This document shows positions 55,801 through 64,000 of a DNA stretch of 64,000 nucleotides, piece by piece; the stretch's first letter is position 1; the number at the start of each line of letters is the position of its first letter. The translations under genes and the position numbers were made by a program. The notes under the pieces are model-generated. The model did not search any database and was not told the origin of the DNA. It saw only the letters and a list, made by a program, of their open reading frames with translations. Source of the DNA: Antilocapra americana (lineage: Eukaryota; Chordata; Mammalia; Artiodactyla; Antilocapridae); the NCBI GenBank assembly GCA_007570785.1, contig ML664183.1, positions 17,221,368 to 17,285,367 on the forward strand, written 5' to 3'.

Positions 55801-57120
55801 GCTGAGGTCTTTTTACTTTGTGGTCTGTCATCTGATCCCTTGTTTTTCTTCCCCATCTTATCCCAGAGCCTGTCGCTGTTCCCCCTGTTTGACTTCAGTC
55901 TCCTCACCCTAAGGTTCCAGGTGCACAGAATGGCCGTTGTATGTCCCTGCTCTCTGTGGGAGCCTTCGTGGTGGCCTCAGTCTCTGGAATAGGCCTTCAG
56001 ACTCACTGGGACCAGCACCTCTGGCCTGGACGAGGCTGAGGATACAGGTGTGAACAAAGTCTCCATGTGCAGGGAGTGTTCTTGGTGATAGGGCGAACAC
56101 CACAGTCAAGTCAGCAAGTGTGAGGCCTGGCAGCGGGTCAGGAGGCAGAGCCTCCCTGTGCCACGTAAGGGCTCTGTGCCCCCTCAGAGGGGGGGCCGTT
56201 TGACATTTGCTGTACTGCCACTCTGCGCAGTGACACCTGAGTTCCTTTGAAAGGCCCTGGAGAGTCAGCAGCAGTTGTGCTGGGCTGACTTCTAGGTTTC
56301 CAAGGAGCCCTGGACATGGTGGACTTTCCCCTCCCTCTGATTTTAGAGACAGAGATGAGGTAGCATGAACACCCCAGTAATATCTCAGGCCTCCTTTTGG
56401 CCATCAGTTTGAAGACCCAGTCAGTGGTTCAGGTATTCTTATTGGGGTCCATAGATGAATTTCAGGAAGCCACTTAAATCCAGTTTGTCATTCTGGGTGT
56501 GCATTTTTCTAGTGAGAGTGTCTAAAGCTTTCATTAAATCCACCGGGAAGAGCTCTGAAAGGTTTATTTTTATGAAAGTGGATGAAAAGATAGAATTGGG
56601 CCATTGAGGGCTTCTCCTTATTGCCGTCTGTCCCCCTTTTAGAGGAACTAATGAGATGTGATTTGCCTAAAGCGGGGAGGCAGACACAGGCTGAGAGCCT
56701 CAGTACAGTTATCTGGGACTTGACATTGCTGTGTCTTACGGTTGGAACGCATTCAGTTATTCCTCTGAGAAAAAAGAAGCAAAAGATAAAGCTAGCATCG
56801 TGGAACACCAGCCAGCTCATTGGGAGAGGAGTAGGGGAGGCGTGTGTGATGCTGAAGTGTGGTTTTGTCCTCCACTGAGCAGAAGGCTGAGCCTCTGGAG
56901 GAGAGCAGAAGACTGCTTGGGCAGATGCTGCTTCTCAGGTTTCTGGGTCTCATGGGTGCACAGGTCTAGAGAGGACACTGTAGGACTTTGGCTGTTGATG
57001 TCAAAGTCTCCTGTCTTAGCAGACTCCTCTGCTTGAGACTTCCACAGTAGTTTACCCAAATAATAGAGATCATGACAGTTGGCCCACAAGATGAGGATAA
57101 TAATTTCTGAGAGGCATTAA
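52804..57120. other. Repeat-poor stretch, probable intron
   Basis: In about 4.3 kb I recognise only a MIR fragment at 54510-54600. GC content is moderate and frames of 100-164 codons occur on both strands near 53630-54070 and 55060-55830, without domains. The + strand is purine-rich at about 55060-55400. Confidence 0.5.
54510..54600 (+). mobile_element. MIR fragment
   Basis: cactgtgaccttggtgaact, gggcctcagcttccttatct, gtgagtgg: the conserved MIR core in sense. Confidence 0.6.
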
Positions 57121-57124
57121 TACT

Positions 57125-57400
57125 GAGTTATTATTTAATTCAGCAGTTCTACTCTAGAGGTTTATTTTAAGAAATAATTAAGACCATTATTTATCACAGA
57201 GATGTTTGTCAGAGTGAAAAGTTGAAAAGCTATGTATACAACAATTTGGGGTTGGTTAAGCAAATGACATATATCCAAATAATGGAATACTTGGCAACCC
57301 CTGAAGATTGCCAGAGGAATATTTGTAGAAAGTTTTCCAAAAAAACGTTATTATGTATAAAGAGTTCTCTACAGCATTCATGAGAAATATGTTGTTCAGA
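57125..57400 (+). mobile_element. Ancient L1M fragment
   Basis: cagcagttctactctagagg, cacagagatgtttgtcagag and ccaaataatggaatacttgg in L1 order. Highly diverged. Confidence 0.6.
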
Positions 57401-57414
57401 AAACTCTAGTTGGG

Positions 57415-57500
57415 TGCCTACTATGAGTCAGGAGCCCTGCTGGCTGCTGGTGACACAGGGATAAACTAGGCAGATATGGTTCCTGCTCTTAACCAGTGGA
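57415..57500. mobile_element. Possible L2/CR1-type tail
   Basis: gtgcctactatgagtcagga, then ggtgacacagggataaacta and atggttcctgctctt resemble an old LINE end also hinted at near 9330. Weak. Confidence 0.35.
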
Positions 57501-58799
57501 TAGTATCCTAGCAAAATAGTCAAGGCTTATCAACTCTCTCATTAGGTTTTATAAATACTCATAAGAGGACTATAAAAACAGTGACTCCTTAACCAGCACG
57601 TTCAACCACCTGTGAAGTCAGATTTTGTCTGTTGTACCTGTTACTGGCTGCATCCCTGACCTGAAATCACTGATTTTCTGGTGAGCTTGAAGTAAGTCAC
57701 TGAGATATTTTACTGATAACACCTTCCTGTTAAACCATCTTCCCTTCTCCACCGCAGTGCGAGGCTCTGCGGGTGAAAGGGTGGTGAAGGCACAATCACA
57801 TGCAGAGTGGGGCACATTCCTGCTCTCCCTTCTGGCTTCTGTTCTCAGTGCTCGAGTTGTCACAAGCCCAGTCAGCAGCTCACCTGGAATTGCCTCTTGT
57901 TCGCTGTCACCTCTCGTGGGCCTCACCTTCTGACTTGGGCCCCTGACTTGCCCAAGGCCACGAGGCATTAGAGTGGCTGCTCCCAGTCACCCAGGGACAG
58001 CTCTTCCAAGCAGGTCTGTGCCCAACACCAGCCTGTATTTCAAATTGGTGTCCCCACAAAGCTTCAAGAAAGCTTGATTCCTTCAAAGGCAAACGGGTAG
58101 CAGATTTCTTGAGGAAGAGGAAATGAATCATTGAATCTAGTAGTGTGGCTGCCTGTCCCAGTATTGAGACCCGGTCAGACTGTCATTTGGTAAGCATGTG
58201 AAAGGATGCATTCTTGGCCAAACTCTGGGAGCTTCTACCATGTGCGCGCAGGCCAGCTCCTGGGATCCACACAGGAAGGCATGTGGGTCTCTGCTGTCAG
58301 GGGTCCCTCTCCAGACAGAACAGTCGAGATGGGCCTGATGACCGCATGCTTGAGTGGATAAGATGCCCATCAGGGAGTCAGGATGCACAGATTCCAGTCC
58401 AGGCTTTGCCAGGCTCCAAGAAGGGATTGAAACTAGGCGATTTCTAAGAATGAAGTGCTCCGCCACATGGTGGCAAGCAAGCAAGTCAGGGGACCAAGAC
58501 AGAATGAGGTGAGGCCCGTGTGGTGGGCTAAAATGTTCAGGAGGGCAATCCTTGGGAAGGGTGGCTTTGAGGGCAGGATCACTAGGGGCACAGCTAATAT
58601 CAGAGTCCACGTGAAGGTGACTGCTGGAGGCAGTGGGCAGCCTGTGCTGGCTGTTCAAGGCTGCTTGGCACTTACTTGCCTTTTAATGAAGTTTGGCTTC
58701 TCTTTTTAGAAAACCTTTTTCACCTCTCCTCCTTCTCCTCTCCCCATCCTAGCCTGTTCTTTCCTTTTCTCCCTGACTCCTTTTGCTCCTCTTCCATTT
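57501..58799. other. Unique sequence
   Basis: A 173-codon reverse frame (58137-58658) and a 116-codon reverse frame (57618-57968) have no recognisable domain. Confidence 0.45.
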
Positions 58800-58935
58800 A
58801 GAAAATATATAAACAGAAAGAATATCGTTCATAATCCCATCACCCAGAGATAACTATTAGTACTGTTGTTTGGATGTGTTTCCCTCCCATTTTTTTCTGT
58901 AAATACTAGGATGTGCACTTTGAATAAACATTTTG
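58800..58935. mobile_element. Possible old L1M patch
   Basis: cataatcccatcacccagag and ataactattagtactgttg match a pattern common in L1M 3' regions. Weak. Confidence 0.35.
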
Positions 58936-60424
58936 ACCAAATGCCCAAGGATGGAAATGTTAAAATCTAAATATCACTGTTTCTAAAGTTGACTTCTGAG
59001 ATATGGAATATAAATCTGAAATTTTATAAATGTTATTAACAATGCTAATATGAAAAATTATAACAGAGTTTGACATTATGCCACAAGAACTTCATTTTTC
59101 AGCATGTATGATCAGTGTTGTGAACATTTTTGAATCTGGGTACATGTTGACTTTCAGCTGAGGTGGAGGAGGTAGGAGCAAGGCTTTTATTCATTTATTT
59201 TGTTATTTATTTTGTTTGGTTTTTGAATTATTTTTTTATTATTTTGGCTAGCTGTCAATCTGAGATGCTGTAAGGGGTAGTTTGTCTCCAGCTTACTGAA
59301 CTTTTGAGCAGTGATTGGCCTTTCCTCTTTAACTCCTGTATATAAAGATTTCCGTGGTGATAATACCGTTTCCTTTGAAGTTATCCCTCACCCTGGCTTA
59401 GGATAACTAAGGACACCTTGGCTTACCTCACCCTTTCCTCTGTGTGGTACGCAGAGGAGAATATGTCTAGATGATCTCAGAAGCAGAAATAAAATCTTAT
59501 ACACTTTTCCTTTGATATTTTGGCCTGTGATTGCTGCTTCCCATAGCCAGCTGAGAGAATAGCACATCCTTAAGCCTGGGCTCTGGAAGTGTGGCAGTAG
59601 AGCAGCGTAATTGGCTTTTAAGATAACAAAGCTGTTTTCCAAATCTCCATCTGCATCTCAACTTTCACTACCTGCACACCAATTTAAGCATCTCCCCTGG
59701 GGAAGAACGACAAAAGAATCTTTACGGAGGTAATATGTGAGAAATGTTTGCTTCTTCAAGGCAGCTCAGTTCCCAACAATCGACTACTTTGCCTACAAGC
59801 AACCCTGGGTTGTCAGCAAGCCAGCTCTTTGATATCGTTAGTAAGCGTCCTGTGTCAATGCTGTTATCTGCAAAGTGCAGTGTTAGAATTTCCTTTTATG
59901 CAAACGCCTTTTCAAATATGTAATAATCAGCCTTCCCATCCCGTCTTTGAACATCTTGTGTAAGTAAGTGACAGAATCCCTTGGGCATCACATGGTTTGC
60001 CTTTGGGTGGAGGAGCGTTTTCTTCTGAGGTATGCTTCTGGATTGCTCACCAGCATTTGGAAGTGAGTCTTTGGATGTTAACAGAAACCGTCTGAAGGAT
60101 GTGCCTTGTTCATATTGCTGATGCTGCCATGCTGATGTGTAACCTGAGTGGTGATGCAGTCACTGATCATGTGCCTGTTCACAAATGCCAGGAACGACGT
60201 TTGAAGAAAGCATTCTGCTCTTTGGCCTTCTACGTCAAAATGAAAGATGGGACTTCAGCCAAGAATAGTAACGGAAGACAATTGCATTGGATCCTCAAAT
60301 CAGCAGAAATATACGTATATACATTGTATTTGTATAGGTCTAAAATAAATTTCTAAGATGTGACTAAGCAAATCTATAGTTTGCTTTTAAAAAGTACAAA
60401 CGTCTTTTATTTATTATTCTGTTT
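58936..60424. other. Unique sequence
   Basis: No repeat was recognised. 59650-60350 has balanced, complex composition and an 85-codon forward frame (60099-60356) with no known domain. Confidence 0.45.
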
Positions 60425-60905
60425 TAATTATGGTAAAATATACATAGCTTAAAAGTTACCATTTTAACCATTTTTGAGTGTACAATTCAGTGGCATTACG
60501 GACATTCACACTGATGTACAACCAATACTGCCGTCCGTCTTTAGAATGTGTTCATCATCCCAAGCTGAAACGTTGTGTCCATTAAATCATAGCTTCCCAT
60601 TCCCTCCCCACTCTATCTGGCACGCCTATTCTGCTTGCTCTATGAAGTTGACTATTCTAGGTTCCTCATATAAGTGAAATAATATAATATGTCCTTATAT
60701 ATGGCTTATTTCATGTAGCATGTTTTCAGGATTCACCCATACTGTAGCATATATGAGAATTTACTTTCTTTTTAAGGCTTAATAACATTCCACTGTATGT
60801 AGAGACCGTACTTTTTTGTTTGTCTGTTGGTGGACACTGGGATTGCTTCTACCTTTTAGTGTGAATAATGCTGCTGCTGTGAATTTCTTGGAGTGAATCA
60901 TCTTT
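60425..60905 (-). mobile_element. L1M (L1MB/L1MC-like) 3' region
   Basis: Reverse order is clear: gtaaaatatacatagcttaa, tgagtgtacaattcagtggc, ctctatgaagttgactattc, cacccatactgtagcatata, gggattgcttctacctttta. Confidence 0.85.
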
Positions 60906-61603
60906 AAATAGGCTTTTAAAAAAAGAAAGAAAAATCTGTGCCATTTTGTGATCAGTTTTATTAGAGGGCTACCATGTCCAAGCTTGGTCCAGGAAATGCC
61001 TACCTCACAGACATGAAAAACACCCAGGTACTTTCAACAGTGTTCAGCTGAAAGCTTGCCTGAGGCCAAGAGAGCAGTTTCATACTACTACTGAGTGGTC
61101 TCACCAGCGAACTGGGCAGCGACCTTGAGTGAGGCCTGTCAGGGTTCTTGGAATACAGCCTGATGTTTTCATACCTCTTGCCCTGCTAGCTCTTGCCTGT
61201 CAGTACCTCAAGAGGGAAAAATCTGGCAGTAGCCCTGCTTCCTCAGCTCAGTCTTAGCTGCTGAAAGTCTCATTCAAACCCTTTCTGGATATGCAGATAG
61301 GGGAGGTCTGGTGGAGAACATAGGGCAGCAAACTCTCCGCTGACTCCATTCGGTGGGCCCCTGGCTTAGTGGTGCCTGGTCATCCTGCAATGACATCTGG
61401 GGTAATTTCTGGAGAAGTGGGACATTGAGGTTAGTTTCCTGTTTTGTGGAAAAAGAAGTGAAATGTTTTGTACTTTGCAGGCTAGATAACAGTTAACTGT
61501 AATTAACCATAGTTTAAATGAGGCCAGTCAAGTCTGTTTGCTTATGCTGCTCATGTTTTCTCAAGACAAATGATATATCTGAACCCTGTCCATGAGTTTA
61601 CTG
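60906..61603. other. Unique sequence
   Basis: No gene or repeat recognised. Confidence 0.5.
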
Positions 61604-61621
61604 ATAGCATTGTGGATTTTA

Positions 61622-61824
61622 AAAAAAAATCTATTTATTTATTTTTATTTATTTAGCTGTACTGGGCTTTAGTTGTGGCACTCAAGATCTTTTTTATTTT
61701 TTAGTTGTGACATGGGAACTCTTACCTGTGTCTTGTGGGATCTAGTTCCCTTACCAGCAATCAAACTCAGGTCCCCTGCGTTGGGAGTATAGAGTCTTAG
61801 CCACTGGGCCACCAGGGAAATCCT
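61622..61824 (-). mobile_element. CHR-1 type SINE with an 18-bp target-site duplication
   Basis: A reverse SINE with an AT-rich tail (atttatttatttttatttat) and a head ending ccaccagggaaatcc. The flanks 61604-61621 and 61825-61842 (both reading gcattgtg.attttta-like) form an 18-bp duplication with two mismatches. Confidence 0.88.
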
Positions 61825-61944
61825 ATCGCATTGTGAATTTTAGTTTTATACTAAAGGTCTGTTTCCTTACTGCATGCTCTTTCTTTTTTTTGCCATACAA
61901 TGACATGATATCACCATGGGTTTACATATGCTTCCCCTCCAGAA

Positions 61945-61969
61945 CCCCCCCCCCCCCCCCCCCCCCCCC
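61945..61969. repeat. C25 homopolymer at a gap edge
   Basis: Twenty-five C directly precede the N run. In the L1 copy at 14344-14365 the same place reads as a mixed C-rich tract, so the pure run is probably partly artefact. Confidence 0.9.
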
Positions 61970-62369
61970 NNNNNNNNNNNNNNNNNNNNNNNNNNNNNNN
62001 NNNNNNNNNNNNNNNNNNNNNNNNNNNNNNNNNNNNNNNNNNNNNNNNNNNNNNNNNNNNNNNNNNNNNNNNNNNNNNNNNNNNNNNNNNNNNNNNNNNN
62101 NNNNNNNNNNNNNNNNNNNNNNNNNNNNNNNNNNNNNNNNNNNNNNNNNNNNNNNNNNNNNNNNNNNNNNNNNNNNNNNNNNNNNNNNNNNNNNNNNNNN
62201 NNNNNNNNNNNNNNNNNNNNNNNNNNNNNNNNNNNNNNNNNNNNNNNNNNNNNNNNNNNNNNNNNNNNNNNNNNNNNNNNNNNNNNNNNNNNNNNNNNNN
62301 NNNNNNNNNNNNNNNNNNNNNNNNNNNNNNNNNNNNNNNNNNNNNNNNNNNNNNNNNNNNNNNNNNNNN
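61970..62369. other. Assembly gap (400 N)
   Basis: Exactly 400 unknown bases. The open frames spanning it are meaningless. Confidence 0.99.
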
Positions 62370-62820
62370 TTGGCTATTATTTTCTCCCATTCTGAAGGCT
62401 GTCTTTTCACCTTGCTTATAGTTTCCTTTGTTGTGCAAAAGCTTTTAATTTTAATTAGGTCCCATTTGTTTATTCGTGTTTTTATTTCCAGTATTCTGGG
62501 AGGTGGGTCATGGAGTATCCCGCTTTGGGTTATGGCAGAGAGTGTTTTGCCTATGTTATCCTCTAGGAGTTTTATAGTTTCTAGTCTTATGCTTAGATCT
62601 TTGATCCATTTTGAGTTTCTCTTTGTGTATGGTGTTAGAAAGTGATCTAGTTTCATTCTTTTACAAGTGGCTGTCCAGTTTTCCCAGCACCACTTGTTAA
62701 AGAGGTTGTCTTTTCTCCATTGTATATTCTTGCCTCCTTTGTCAAAGATAAGGTGTCCATAGATGCGTGTATTTATCTCTGGGCTTTCTATTCTGTTCCA
62801 TTGATCTATATTTCTGTTCA

Positions 62821-64000
62821 ATTAATTTTTGTCATTTTTCTTGGTCTTTTTAGTGATACATATGTGTACAGATTTATAGAGTTGTGGAGTAGATTTTAAA
62901 AAGTCCTCAACTTTAATAAGTGATCTCTGGAACAAAATAACATACATGTTTAATCCTCAGTCATATAATTTTTATATGCAAAAGAGACTGTCTCTTTTGA
63001 CCATCAGTCAAATATTCTACTTCAAAGAATAATTGTAATACTGTCTGAATCAATTTTTTGATTCAAAATACAAGATATAATTAGGGATGTATCTTTGGGG
63101 AAAAATATAATTGGGGTCTTTTTGTATCATTAAAATTTTGAGTGTGGCTCATTCACCTGGCAGTGTGTCAGGTATCTAGGCAAAAGCTTCTTTATCTTCC
63201 TTCTTGACTGTGGGGGAGTTCCTTTCTTTCATTTCCTTTTCCTTCTTTGGTTCTTGGGAACTCTGTGTATTCCTGTTCTCTTATCTTCCCAATTGTTCCT
63301 TCTCTGACTCCTTCCCTGTTATCTCTACTTGATCTGTATATATGTGTGCATGTTTCCTGAGGTTCGACCCTCAAGTCTCCTTGCTCAGCAGCTTGGCCTA
63401 TGCAGGTTCCTGCAAGGGCCACTTCCCTTTCTCAGAGGTGGGATGGAGGAGGTTGGGGTCCACCTGGTAGAAAGGGCTCTGGTTCCTTATTGTTTGGGAT
63501 GTATGGTCAGAGTAGTTTAGGTCCTGATACTCAGACTGTGTGGGAAGAAGTGATGGAGAAAGTGCAGACCTTTTTATACCAAGATCTCTATTTTAGGAGT
63601 AAATTTATTGATATATAGATTAAATTTGATCGTTGCATTTTCTAATTTGTATTTCATTTCCAGACTTGTTAATGCAACTACTACTGGAATAAACAGCGGC
63701 CTGTATTTCAAATTTAATGCTATTCTTAATTTTTGAGACTTCAGTAAATAATAAAATCTCAGCCTGCTCACAAAGGCTCTGGTTTGTCTTATTCCTCTGT
63801 TGACATGTAGAGGGTGAGTTTTGTACACTGTCCACAGTAAGAAATGTTTAAAGGTAGATAGTATTAGAAATTGACTTGAAGAATTCACTTTTTTCCTCTC
63901 ATTGGTTTGTTGCTTCTTTGTGCCTAGCCTGGTGTCTGACACTTTGAAGGTTCTCAAAAAAGATTAGTGAAATATACACGGATGAGAAATTACTTTTTTA
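62821..64000. other. Unique sequence to the window end
   Basis: No repeat was recognised. A weak candidate exon lies at 63664-63813; otherwise there are only chance frames. Confidence 0.45.
63664..63813 (+). other. Weak candidate exon
   Basis: A pyrimidine-rich acceptor (tttgtatttcatttccag, AG at 63662-63663) and a strong donor (AGG|GTGAGT, GT at 63814-63815) bracket 150 bases on the + strand. One frame is open for 23 codons from the acceptor before a TGA, so any role would be as a UTR or alternative exon. Confidence 0.2.

Larger units (their letters stand above)
61879..62820 (-). mobile_element. L1, reverse, containing an assembly gap
   Basis: The left part (61879-61944) is the L1 3' UTR up to the C-rich tract. 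The right part (62370-62820) is ORF2 in reverse (gttgtgcaaaagcttttaat, ccattttgagtttctctttg). The 400 N bases hide what lies between. Confidence 0.85.

Noticed and set aside
55337..55831. 164-codon reverse open frame (and the 144-codon frame at 55057-55491)
   Set aside because: Pro/Ser/Leu-rich composition follows from the purine-rich + strand. No domain, no splice structure, and other frames are also open.
58137..58658. 173-codon reverse open frame
   Set aside because: His/Ser/Pro-rich with no recognisable motif. It lacks supporting context and is likely chance.
61833..62821. Open frames of 159-299 codons on both strands
   Set aside because: Most of their length is unknown N sequence; the remainder is L1.

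Overview
The window looks like a piece of a bovid (ruminant) nuclear genome. It is full of retroelements that together are diagnostic: BovB (RTE-clade LINE), Bov-tA/Bov-A2 SINEs with tRNA-like heads, CHR-1/CHR-2 type SINEs, and ruminant-type L1 3' ends. Older mammal-wide layers (MIR, L2, L3/CR1, MER5A, MER20, a Tigger-like transposon, degenerate L1M, solo LTRs) lie beneath them. Family names come from recognising consensus sequences by eye; no database was searched. I found no intact protein-coding gene, no tRNA or rRNA gene and no CRISPR array. The longer open frames are either broken LINE reverse transcriptases or chance frames in a GC-rich island.

Layout. 0-5.2 kb is a stack of nested L1, BovB and Bov-tA insertions. 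5.2-14 kb is AT-rich and mostly unique, with MIR, old L1, an L1M 3' end, a Tigger-like element and L2. 14-23 kb holds a young truncated L1, several LTRs of different families, CHR SINEs and two BovB copies. 23-27.5 kb is largely unique and carries a roughly 140-bp direct duplication that matches no repeat family I know. 27.5-41 kb is again repeat-rich: an L1 interrupted by Bov-tA, MER20 and MER5 transposons, a CHR-2 with a perfect 16-bp target duplication, and two direct BovB copies at 38-41 kb.

The main functional landmark is a CpG island at about 41.6-44.1 kb. It has GC boxes, YY1-like, E-box and NRF1-like motifs, a short GC-rich tandem repeat, and a candidate 5'-UTR exon ending in a strong splice donor at 43380 (+ strand). 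I read this as the promoter and non-coding first exon of a gene transcribed rightwards, with the rest of the window as probable first intron. I cannot name the gene.

Right of the island, 44-47.7 kb and 52.8-60.4 kb have noticeably few repeats, while 47.7-51.3 kb is another nested L1/BovB/SINE block. At 61.9-62.4 kb a run of 25 C leads into a 400-base N gap inside a reverse-strand L1. This is an assembly problem, not biology. Because the sequence is dominated by mobile elements, most findings concern their structure (5' inversion, nesting, tandem duplication, target-site duplications) and the unannotated promoter.
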